Positions 1 to 5,731 of a stretch of 5,731 nucleotides of DNA are shown here, one piece after another. Both the position numbers and the translations under genes were made by a program. Source of the stretch: Bacteroidales bacterium (GTDB taxonomy: Bacteria > Bacteroidota > Bacteroidia > Bacteroidales > UBA932); the NCBI GenBank assembly GCA_017509375.1, contig JAFWPT010000016.1:1-5731 (forward strand), in the 5' to 3' direction. Below the pieces are notes generated by a model. The model saw nothing but the letters and a program-made list of their open reading frames with translations, was not told the DNA's origin and searched no databases. Each line of letters opens with the position of its first letter. Position 1 is the stretch's first letter.

Positions 1-124
1 AAGTTCGGCTTTCAAACCAATCTTTTCCCTTAACCACCTCGGGGGTCAGTTTCCTCCGGACGACGGGGGCCACTTTCGCGTCGGATGGAGGGGGCCAGTT
101 TTAAACCGGATTTAGGGGGTCACA
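1..124. mobile_element. Probable terminal segment of an IS21-family insertion sequence, cut by the window edge
   Basis: The tandem repeats fit one end of an IS21-like element whose istA/istB genes would lie left of base 1. Read on the minus strand, the outermost repeat begins TGTGACCCCC (complement of 115-124). IS21-family ends characteristically begin with TG and finish with CA, so the element probably ends at about 124, where the plus strand reads GGGGGTCACA. The fourth repeat loses similarity just past that point, which agrees. Bases 1-33 are open in frame 1 and end in TAA (31-33), which could be the tail of an IS gene, but ten residues are too few to call. The target duplication cannot be checked because the other end is outside the window. 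Confidence 0.55.
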
Positions 125-139
125 CGCGCGCGGATTTTC
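41..139. repeat. Four degenerate ~25-bp tandem direct repeats (IS21-like end repeats)
   Basis: Four head-to-tail copies start at 41, 65, 90 and 115, with a period of 24-25 bp. Each opens with five G followed by TCA or CCA, and carries a CGGA core 16-17 bases later. The first three also share a T-rich stretch after the opening (CAGTTT, CACTTT, CAGTTTT). The fourth keeps only GGGGGTCA and a CGGA, and may be partly flanking DNA. Arrays of GGGGGTCA-headed repeats are, from memory, typical of the terminal regions of IS21-family elements in Bacteroidota, where they act as multiple transposase binding sites. The repeat structure is seen directly; the assignment to IS21 is inference. Confidence 0.75.
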
Positions 140-164
140 CAATTTGCTCCAGGCCAAAAGCCGT

Positions 165-1157
165 CTATTTGATGATGCCGATTGACGCGGCAAAGTGATA
201 TCCGGCAGAAATTGATAGCTGGTCGTCGGGAGAGTCCGGTTTTCCTTCGGTAAACTTCATGTTGTTGATATGTGCTCCGAGCTTTGCTATCCACAAAGGC
301 ACGCCGACTGCCTGGGCGGCCGCTCCCCATAGAAAATTGCCGAAATTGTAGTTATCGTGCGCAATGGCGCCTTCCTGAGGGGTATGCGAAACGTAATATG
401 TCCCGAGGCTCAGGGGGTGGTCGCCATTACGCGCGAAATCCAGAAGTCCGTAGTAATCACTCTCACGTTTCAGATAGAGCAGGCCCCGGATCAGACCGTG
501 ATTGATTTTTTCGTAAGCCTGCACTTTTTTCAGAGAGTAAATGACGTCGCCTTTGGAAACGATTTCAAGAGAAGATCCTTTCAAGACCAGCATGGAATCC
601 TTTAGCGGGTCGGCAAGTGAAATCACCTCTCCTTCGGCACCGAATCCGGGGTTGTGAACTATGGTGCCGATACTTCCTTCGGAGTAGCCGCTGATATTCC
701 CGCCGGCGTCATAGACACACACGTAAACAGACCCTTCGGCAGATGACTCGGGAACGGTTGAGAATCTTTCCTCTCCATCGAGGCTCTCGTGATGCACTGA
801 TTTTATGTATCCCAGGCTGTCAAACTGGTACAGACTGCGGCCAAGGGATTCCTGCTCAACAGCTATACCCCCGATTGTCTGGTACATATGCCATTTTCTG
901 ACCAGTATACTGTCTGCATCATACTCTGTGACGCTCCTGAGATCGTGACCTAAATCACCGTCGAAAACATAATACCTGGGGAAATGCAGGGTGCCGGATG
1001 TATCCGCATCATGCGACCAGCCGGAATCGCGGGTATATACAAGCTCTCCGCATCCGTGGTGCATCGGGATTCTCACCTCCCGCTGTCCGCTTGCCACCTT
1101 GGGTGAAAGGACAGCTGCAAGCGACAGTGCAAGTATCAACAGTCTTTTGGTAGTCAT
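165..1157 (-). CDS. Secreted protein with a C-terminal polymorphic toxin type 44-like domain
   Basis: A 330-residue protein. Residues 1-24 form a signal peptide: Lys-Arg, a Leu/Ala-rich core, then a likely cleavage at VASG|Q, leaving an N-terminal Gln as is common in Bacteroidota exports. No lipobox Cys is visible. The middle (about 40-250) is beta-rich and Tyr/Asp/Gly-rich, with stretches such as SLYQFDSLGYIKS that faintly recall RHS/YD repeats; I do not recognise a named domain there. Residues 266-321 carry DNYNFGNFLWGAAAQAVG, LGAHINN and SPDDQLSISAGYHF. This order (GNFxxG, then a Gly-Ala helix, then DDQxxIxxGY) matches what I recall of polymorphic toxin type 44 domains at the tips of RHS-type proteins. 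Here the domain is on a small stand-alone secreted protein with no long RHS shell. Activity and catalytic residues are unknown to me. The ATG at 1157 is chosen because it begins the signal peptide directly. The gene ends 41 bp from the putative IS boundary and is divergent from the MATE gene; no immunity gene is evident next to it. Confidence 0.8.
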   Translation of the reverse strand: MTTKRLLILALSLAAVLSPKVASGQREVRIPMHHGCGELVYTRDSGWSHDADTSGTLHFPRYYVFDGDLGHDLRSVTEYDADSILVRKWHMYQTIGGIAVEQESLGRSLYQFDSLGYIKSVHHESLDGEERFSTVPESSAEGSVYVCVYDAGGNISGYSEGSIGTIVHNPGFGAEGEVISLADPLKDSMLVLKGSSLEIVSKGDVIYSLKKVQAYEKINHGLIRGLLYLKRESDYYGLLDFARNGDHPLSLGTYYVSHTPQEGAIAHDNYNFGNFLWGAAAQAVGVPLWIAKLGAHINNMKFTEGKPDSPDDQLSISAGYHFAASIGIIK

Positions 1158-1211
1158 ACAGATTGTAAAGATAAATATAACTGGCGATTTTTGTACCTTT
1201 GCAACTCATAT
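1158..1211. promoter_or_regulatory. Compact divergent promoter region between the toxin-44-like gene and the MATE gene
   Basis: These 54 bp must hold both promoters. For the leftward gene the minus strand offers TATATTTA (complement of 1172-1179) with a TTG 22 bp upstream (complement of 1202-1204), and TATCTTTA (complement of 1166-1173). Each differs from the Bacteroidota TANNTTTG box at the last base, so the leftward promoter is only tentative. The TTG used by the leftward candidate overlaps the -7 box region of the rightward promoter, so the two may compete for RNA polymerase. Confidence 0.5.
1194..1201 (+). promoter_or_regulatory. Bacteroidota -7 promoter box for the MATE gene
   Basis: TACCTTTG is a perfect match to the TANNTTTG -7 element recognised by the primary sigma factor of Bacteroidota, set in the frequent context TTTTTGTACCTTTGCA. 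A good -33 TTTG is not seen at the usual 19-21 bp; the nearest TTG (1163-1165) is 28 bp away. Transcription would begin only a few bases before the ATG at 1212, giving a leaderless or nearly leaderless mRNA. Confidence 0.65.
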
Positions 1212-1216
1212 ATGAG
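1205..1216. repeat. Perfect 12-bp palindrome across the MATE start codon
   Basis: CTCATATATGAG reads the same on both strands and contains the ATG (1212-1214). It lies at or just after the predicted transcription start. It could be a small operator or chance; there is no adjacent regulator gene to support an operator. Confidence 0.4.
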
Positions 1217-2543
1217 CAGCAAATTGGAAGGTCACTTCGGCTACCGCCGGCTTGTAGTGTCGTCATTGCCCCTAATCGGGATGATGGTACTGATCAGCGT
1301 GTACAGCATTGTGGACGGCCTGTTCGTATCCAATCTGGTCGGGACGACGGCATTTGCGGCACTCAACCTCATCTGGCCTGCAATCGGCCTGGTCGGCGCC
1401 CTGGGACTCATGGTGGGCACCGGCGGTGCAGCATTGGTGTCCAAGACGCTGGGCGAAGGCGATCCGGAGCGTGCCAGGCGCTATTTCAGTATGTTCGTGG
1501 AGTTCATCCTCCTGCTTTCGGTGGTGCTGGCCGTGCCGCTGCTGATATGGATGGAGCCGCTGTCGGTCTCCATAGGGGCGGAAGGAGAGATGGTCCAGCA
1601 GTGCGTTATCTACGGCCGTATTTGCGCCGCAGGTATGCCTGCATTTATGATGCAGATGGGTATGCAGCCATTCTTTATGGTAGCGGGACGGCCAAGGATG
1701 GGCACCAGGGTTTCACTCGTAAGCGGTCTCGTTAATATTGGGCTGGACGCTCTCTTCATCATAGTGTTCGGATGGGGCCTGGCCGGAGCTGCAGCAGGGT
1801 CGATGCTTGCCTGCTGCGTAGGCGGATTCTACCCTCTGTGGTTCTTTTCCAGCCGCTTCAACCATACCAGCCTTGAGTTCAGGGCCACAAGATTCGAACT
1901 GCGACCGCTCGCCAAAGCGTGCTCCAACGGCCTGTCCGAATTCGTGGGCAACATTTCCTTAAACATCGTGTCGATGTGCTACAACTGGCAACTGATGCGC
2001 TTTTACGGCGAAAACGGAGTTGCCGCATATTCCGTCATACTATACCTGGGATTCATTTTCATCTCCGTTTACACGGGCTACAATATGACGGTAACGCCGC
2101 TGGCCGGATTCAATCTGGGCGCCGGCAACAAACAGGAACTAAGGAGCCTTCTGCGTCACAGCCTGGTACTTATGATCCTTCTGGGGGTGGTGCTCGCGGG
2201 AGCGGCGGAACTGCTCGCAGGGCCGGCGGCAAGGCTGTTCGTCGGTTACGACGACAAACTTACGGCGCTGACCATCCATGCCACCAGGCTTTACTCGCCA
2301 TCGTTCCTCTTATCCGGCATTACTCTGTTCGTTTCTGCCTGGTTTACAGGGCTAAACAACGGTCCGGTGTCGGCCACGGTGTCGTTTTCCCGCACCTTTG
2401 TTTTCGAACTGTCCTGCGTGTTCCTGCTGCCGTTGGCGGCCGGAGTGGAAGGTATATGGCTTTCTGCCCCGCTCGCGGAAATCTTGTCAGTGGCGCTCGG
2501 AGTCTTCCTGATAGTCCGGTACCGGACGAAATACGGATACTGA
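1212..2543 (+). CDS. MATE-family multidrug efflux transporter (MepA/DinF-like)
   Basis: An inner-membrane antiporter of 443 residues, the usual MATE length, expected to expel drugs or other organic cations using a Na+ or H+ gradient. About twelve hydrophobic segments span the protein. The N-terminus (KLEGHFGYRRLVVSSLP, then VYSIVDGLFVSNLVG) is typical of Bacteroidota members; Asp35 sits at the conserved acidic position of helix 1. LMVGTGGAALVSKTLGEG (67-84) and NIGLDALFI (175-183) are family signatures, and Glu243 in LSEFVGN lies at the start of the second half, where helix 7 of many members has a Glu. The frame is open from a TTG at 1191, but that start would lie upstream of the promoter box, so the ATG at 1212 is preferred. 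The last 57 bp overlap the convergent DUF3810 gene. The substrate cannot be read from the sequence. Confidence 0.93.
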   Translation: MSSKLEGHFGYRRLVVSSLPLIGMMVLISVYSIVDGLFVSNLVGTTAFAALNLIWPAIGLVGALGLMVGTGGAALVSKTLGEGDPERARRYFSMFVEFILLLSVVLAVPLLIWMEPLSVSIGAEGEMVQQCVIYGRICAAGMPAFMMQMGMQPFFMVAGRPRMGTRVSLVSGLVNIGLDALFIIVFGWGLAGAAAGSMLACCVGGFYPLWFFSSRFNHTSLEFRATRFELRPLAKACSNGLSEFVGNISLNIVSMCYNWQLMRFYGENGVAAYSVILYLGFIFISVYTGYNMTVTPLAGFNLGAGNKQELRSLLRHSLVLMILLGVVLAGAAELLAGPAARLFVGYDDKLTALTIHATRLYSPSFLLSGITLFVSAWFTGLNNGPVSATVSFSRTFVFELSCVFLLPLAAGVEGIWLSAPLAEILSVALGVFLIVRYRTKYGY

Positions 2544-3605
2544 GCGGCCAGAGGCATCCATAGTCATAATCATTTCCACCACCCCGGAGTAATCTTTCAC
2601 GCCCTCGGAAATGCCGTTGGATTTCAGGTACAAGTTGTAAAAAGAGTTCTGGATACTCTCTATCCAGCCTACTCTTTTCTCCAACCAATACTCCCGGGAT
2701 CCGGTATAGTCCATCTTGACCTTATCGCTGATGGAATCGATCCAGGCCTGGAATTCTTCTTCGGGAAGCAAAACGCCGGCGTTCGAGGCCACATAGGGCA
2801 GGATGGCAAGGCAGCCGCTGTAGCGTACTGCCGGATTCAAGCTGCTCCGGCAAAAAGTGTATCCCCAGTAGTTGGCTTCAGCCTCGCTGGTCACACCTGC
2901 CAGATGCCCCATCTCGTGTGCCAGAGTGAAGGGGTACTCATAGTCCAGAAGCGAAAGATTCAGCTGGGTCTCGCAGAAAAAAGGTCCCATGAACCCGTGT
3001 ACCCCTACTGCCGAATAGAGCATATTAAGCAGCGGCTTTTTAACGTGCTGCCAAGGACGGAGCCCTGAATAGCCGAAAGAAGAAACTTGTTTTGAATAGT
3101 AAGCCTTGATTTCAGCTTCCAGCTCCTTTCTGTCATACTCCCCTGCAGCAGAGGCAGAATAGTTCAACTCTTCAGTATAGTCTTCAAGAAAACTATTGAA
3201 AGAATCTCTATCGTAACTTGTTCTCTCTAAGCCGTTACGCTGATACAGCCCAGTGCGGTAGTAATTGTTCCCCCAGCCCATATAGAACCATACATATAGC
3301 CACATAACAAGCACAACGGAGCTTCCCAGCCACCTTAAGAAGCCCTCTTTCCTCTTGATGGCTTTGACGAGTACAGAAACCAGGGCCACTACGAAAGCAA
3401 TGACTACGACTTCTTCCAGAGAATATGGCAAGACCGAAGCTATACAGGAAAGGGCCGAGGAGATATGAGGATAAAGATAAACCGCATAAAAATCCGCAAC
3501 GGGCACACAATACCGGCACGCGATGCAGAAAGCCAGCAGGAACAAGCCCGCAAAACCTGCAGCCCGCTTCAAGACTCTGCCTGATCCGGACAGGGCTTGC
3601 TGCAT
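2487..3605 (-). CDS. DUF3810 family membrane protein with a HEMGH zinc-metalloprotease motif
   Basis: A 372-residue protein. The N-terminal part has three hydrophobic segments (about 14-36, 62-83 and 92-110), after which the chain becomes soluble. TLAHEMGHLAG holds the HExxH zinc motif at residues 230-234 (His230, Glu231, His234), followed by TSEAEANYWGY, where Glu241 or Glu243 is the likely third zinc ligand. This order (membrane helices, then HEMxH and an E-rich EAN segment) is that of DUF3810, a family common in Bacteroidota and presumed to be membrane-anchored proteases; substrates are not known. The frame is open from an ATG at 3674, but that start adds 23 basic, non-family residues and overlaps the upstream gene by 67 bp. 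The ATG at 3605, two bases after the upstream stop, gives translational coupling and a normal N-terminus. The family-like core seems to end near DYSGVVEMIM (about 338-347); the remaining ~25 residues, mostly lying over the MATE gene, look like a non-conserved tail. Confidence 0.9.
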   Translation of the reverse strand: MQQALSGSGRVLKRAAGFAGLFLLAFCIACRYCVPVADFYAVYLYPHISSALSCIASVLPYSLEEVVVIAFVVALVSVLVKAIKRKEGFLRWLGSSVVLVMWLYVWFYMGWGNNYYRTGLYQRNGLERTSYDRDSFNSFLEDYTEELNYSASAAGEYDRKELEAEIKAYYSKQVSSFGYSGLRPWQHVKKPLLNMLYSAVGVHGFMGPFFCETQLNLSLLDYEYPFTLAHEMGHLAGVTSEAEANYWGYTFCRSSLNPAVRYSGCLAILPYVASNAGVLLPEEEFQAWIDSISDKVKMDYTGSREYWLEKRVGWIESIQNSFYNLYLKSNGISEGVKDYSGVVEMIMTMDASGRSVSVFRPVPDYQEDSERH

Positions 3606-3607
3606 AG

Positions 3608-4204
3608 TTACCCGATAAACTTCTTCCCGGCTTGCCAGGCGCCTCCTACAACATCGCCGATGGAGCGGTAGCACATACCGGCAGCGTCGAATACAATAGG
3701 CTGAAGCTTTGCGAGGTCAACTTTGCCGTCGGTGAGCACACTCTCATCGGCACTCATATTCACTACTTCCCCCACGAGGATGCCGTCCGCCCAGCTGACT
3801 ACCTTACATTCCAGAGCAAGAGGATACTCGTTGATTATGGGAGCGTCTACATTGGGACTTGGGGAAATGGTAAATCCGGCTTTCGAGACTTTGTCCGGCA
3901 CTTTGTTGCCGCTTACAATCCCTAAATAATCGGACTCCGCCACCGTTCGTATATCGGCAAAAGAGACAGTGAAGGCTCCTGTAAGCTCCAGATTCTCAGT
4001 GGTCTTGTGTTTGGACATTGACACCACAATCTGGTTGTGGTCGTATTGTCCGGCCCAGGCTGCCATCATAACGTCGGGGGTGTGTTCTTTGTCCCAGGTA
4101 GCAATCATCACGCATGGCTGAGGCGTCGTCATAAGTGCGTGGCCGGCGCCAAAATTCTTGCGGCCGGCGACTTCCTTCAAGGATTCATTGTTCATATCGT
4201 TCAT
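3608..4204 (-). CDS. Flavin-reductase-like FMN-binding protein (flavoredoxin type)
   Basis: A cytoplasmic protein of 198 residues, the normal size for the flavin reductase-like split-barrel family, which binds FMN and uses it for electron transfer or NAD(P)H-dependent flavin reduction. Family features are visible in order: ALMTTPQPCVMIATWD (23-38), MMAAWAGQYD (46-55), SMSKHKTTENL with a G-F-TVSF strand (63-82), DYLGIVSGNKVPDK (92-105), PIINEYPLALECKV (122-135), GEVVNMSAD (145-153) and a C-terminal YRSIG...GKKFIG. The first ATG (4204) and a second in-frame ATG three codons later (4195) are both plausible; neither has a Shine-Dalgarno sequence, as expected in Bacteroidota. The gene begins 40 bp after the GH3 stop and ends 2 bp before DUF3810, so it is probably in one transcript with DUF3810. 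No redox partner is visible nearby and the substrate is unknown. Confidence 0.9.
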   Translation of the reverse strand: MNDMNNESLKEVAGRKNFGAGHALMTTPQPCVMIATWDKEHTPDVMMAAWAGQYDHNQIVVSMSKHKTTENLELTGAFTVSFADIRTVAESDYLGIVSGNKVPDKVSKAGFTISPSPNVDAPIINEYPLALECKVVSWADGILVGEVVNMSADESVLTDGKVDLAKLQPIVFDAAGMCYRSIGDVVGGAWQAGKKFIG

Positions 4205-4244
4205 TGTTTAATGTATGAATAACTCAGTAATTGCCAATCAGTTG
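4205..4244 (-). other. Short spacer between the GH3 and flavin-reductase-like genes
   Basis: These 40 bp, read on the minus strand, hold no hairpin-plus-T-run terminator and no good TANNTTTG box. The best candidate is TACATTAA 19 bp after a TTG, a poor match. This favours read-through from the GH3 gene. A tiny 15-codon frame overlaps the GH3 stop (ATG at 4248) but has no supporting feature. Confidence 0.5.
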
Positions 4245-5731
4245 TCATAGTTCCATAAAAACGGTTTCGGATTCTCCGGGCTGCAAAAGGCGGGTCTTGC
4301 CGAAAGCGCGTAGAACGGGGTCCATAAGTATTACTGTCTCCTTTCCCGCGACGTCGCCCGTATTGGTAACCGTTACTCTGACACCGCCGTCAACATATTC
4401 AGCTTCGCTGACGGAGAAAGAAGTATAGGACAGCCCGTGGCCGAACGGGAACGATGGTTTCCGGGTGCCTGGTTCAAGGTAGTGACGATAGCCAACGGAC
4501 AGGCCTTCGTCGTATTCGGTATAGCCTACGCCGGGTACTTCCCTGTCTTTGTCAGTGCCGCCGCCCATTTTTGGCTTGCCGGCGTAATCGTAAGGGAAAT
4601 TGGCTGATGACGGCAGATCGAAATAATCTGCCGGGAATGTGACAGGGAGCCTTCCGCTGGGGCATACGCTGCCTGTCAGGATGCGCGCAATGGCGTTGCC
4701 GCCTTCCTCTCCAGGCTGCCAGGCAAGGACTATAGCATCCGGCAGTTCCTTCCAGGACTCAGTCTCTATTACACCGCCAACGTTCAAGACTACAATCACC
4801 TTTTTGTCAGACGAATGGAAGGCTTTGCAGACGGATGCAATCAGCTGCCTTTCCATTTCACTCAGCAGGAAATCGTCTTCAAGGTGACGGTCGCCGCCTT
4901 CACCGGCTTGACGGGAAATGCTCAGGATTGCCACGTCCGAAGCTGCAGCAGCCTGTGCCACAGTGCTTTCTGGACAAGGCATCTCTGCCACCGCGGGAGA
5001 CCCAAGCATACTGGAAAGGAAAGTCTTGCGCGGCTGGTGGCGGCCTATATGCTGCTTGTACAGCTCCGACAGGAGCACATCTGGCTTGATCCCCTCTGCC
5101 GACAACCCTTCGTCGAGATTGACGACGTAGGGGCAGTGTACGAAACCGGAGCCCACTCCGCCGGACAGGGTTGCATAGGAGCCTACGCCGAACAGGGCAA
5201 CCGCCAGTCCTTTCTTCAGCGGCAGGGCTTTAACCTCATTCTTCAGCAGCACTATCCCCTCCTCAGCCGCTTCCCGGGAAATAGCTGAATGCGCAGTGAG
5301 GTCGGGGTGATGCGATCTTGCTCTGCCTTTGAAGGCCGGTGTCTTCACAATCAGCTCCAGCACTCGACGTACGCAGCTATCCAGCTCACTTTCAGATAGT
5401 TTTCCTTTTTTAACCAGCCTCACTATCTCACGTACCAGGGAATCTTCGCCCGGTTCCAACAGGTCGCAGCCGGCAGAAATCTGAGCTGCGGTATTCCGTT
5501 TTCCCGTCCAGTCGGTCATCACCAAGCCGTCATATCCCCATTCGCCACGCAGAATCTCGCCCAGCAGCCATCTGCTTTCCTGGGTATGCGTGCCGTTGAG
5601 CCTGTTGTACGATGCCATGACCGTCCAGGGGTGAGACTTGGAGAGGGCTATCTCGAAATTCTTCAGGTATATTTCACGCAGGACTTCTTCCGATATGCGG
5701 GAATCGTTCCAGAAACGGTTGGTCTCCTGGT
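4245..5731 (-). CDS. Glycoside hydrolase family 3 (beta-glucosidase type), 5' end outside the window
   Basis: The frame is open from the right edge, so the ATG at 5618 is internal. The 494 visible residues begin with QETNRFWNDSRISEEVLRE, a GH3 barrel motif. PWTVMASYNRLNG and GYDGLVMTDWTG follow; Asp73 of the visible chain (codon 5513-5511) is the expected catalytic nucleophile in the SDW-type motif. The second, alpha/beta-sandwich domain runs from about SREAAEEGIVLLKNE to ADYFDLPSSANFPYDY and includes AGEGGDR, the loop region where many GH3 enzymes carry the acid/base Glu (here Glu277, tentative). GYTEYDEGLSVGYRHY and PFGHGLSYTSF lead into an Fn3-like domain. That domain is short: the usual stretch before LRAFGKTRLLQPGES is missing about a dozen residues, and the protein ends at VFMEL, roughly 40-50 residues early by family memory. 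The family releases terminal beta-linked sugars from oligosaccharides; the exact sugar and any signal peptide cannot be judged without the N-terminus. Confidence 0.93.
   Translation of the reverse strand, partial: QETNRFWNDSRISEEVLREIYLKNFEIALSKSHPWTVMASYNRLNGTHTQESRWLLGEILRGEWGYDGLVMTDWTGKRNTAAQISAGCDLLEPGEDSLVREIVRLVKKGKLSESELDSCVRRVLELIVKTPAFKGRARSHHPDLTAHSAISREAAEEGIVLLKNEVKALPLKKGLAVALFGVGSYATLSGGVGSGFVHCPYVVNLDEGLSAEGIKPDVLLSELYKQHIGRHQPRKTFLSSMLGSPAVAEMPCPESTVAQAAAASDVAILSISRQAGEGGDRHLEDDFLLSEMERQLIASVCKAFHSSDKKVIVVLNVGGVIETESWKELPDAIVLAWQPGEEGGNAIARILTGSVCPSGRLPVTFPADYFDLPSSANFPYDYAGKPKMGGGTDKDREVPGVGYTEYDEGLSVGYRHYLEPGTRKPSFPFGHGLSYTSFSVSEAEYVDGGVRVTVTNTGDVAGKETVILMDPVLRAFGKTRLLQPGESETVFMEL

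Noticed and set aside
125..164. Possible terminator after the toxin-44-like gene (GGCCAAAAGCC and the CGCGCGCG run)
   Set aside because: The stems are only three to four base pairs and are not followed by a T run in the leftward direction.
1191..1211. Upstream TTG start for the MATE gene
   Set aside because: It lies before and within the predicted -7 box and adds seven residues not expected in the family.
1919..2563. Plus-strand open frame of 214 codons inside the MATE gene
   Set aside because: It is an alternative-frame shadow of the MATE coding sequence, rich in Arg/Gly with no hydrophobic or domain pattern.
3606..3674. N-terminal extension of DUF3810 to an ATG at 3674
   Set aside because: It would overlap the upstream gene by 67 bp and add Arg/Cys-rich residues unlike the family; the ATG at 3605 follows the upstream stop directly.
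4815..5288. Plus-strand open frame of 157 codons inside the GH3 gene
   Set aside because: It is antisense to clearly conserved GH3 sequence and its translation has no domain-like pattern.
1..5731. CRISPR array, tRNA or rRNA genes
   Set aside because: The only tandem repeats are the short degenerate set at 41-139 without spacers, and no cloverleaf or rRNA-like stretch was recognised by eye.

Overview
The window looks like a piece of a Bacteroidales-type (Bacteroidota) chromosome with moderate GC. The evidence is a perfect Bacteroidota -7 promoter box (TANNTTTG form, here TACCTTTG), the absence of Shine-Dalgarno-like leaders, a DUF3810 membrane metalloprotease, a MepA-like MATE exporter of the Bacteroidota type, a GH3 glycosidase, and GGGGGTCA-type tandem repeats resembling the ends of Bacteroidota IS21-family elements. 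Genus cannot be fixed from the sequence.

Layout, left to right. Bases 41-139 hold four degenerate ~25-bp direct repeats, read as the end of an IS21-like insertion sequence whose body lies left of the window; the likely boundary is near base 124. Next, on the minus strand (165-1157), is a secreted 330-residue protein whose last ~65 residues resemble the polymorphic toxin type 44 domain. A 54-bp divergent promoter region separates it from a plus-strand MATE efflux gene (1212-2543), whose start codon lies inside a 12-bp palindrome just downstream of the -7 box.

From 2487 to the right edge all genes are on the minus strand and read, in transcription order: a GH3 beta-glucosidase-type enzyme (5' end off the window, stop at 4245), a flavin-reductase-like FMN protein (4204-3608) and a DUF3810 membrane protein with a HEMGH zinc-protease motif (3605-2487). 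Gaps are 40 bp and 2 bp, so the last two are almost certainly co-transcribed and the GH3 gene may be too. The DUF3810 gene runs 57 bp into the 3' end of the convergent MATE gene, with no terminator between them.

No pathway ties all five genes together. Efflux, flavin reduction, membrane proteolysis and glycoside hydrolysis look like ordinary chromosomal functions. The more unusual parts are the stand-alone toxin-44-like secreted protein beside an IS end, the tail-to-tail coding overlap, and the shortened C-terminal domain of the GH3 enzyme. I do not see a convincing novel multi-gene system here.
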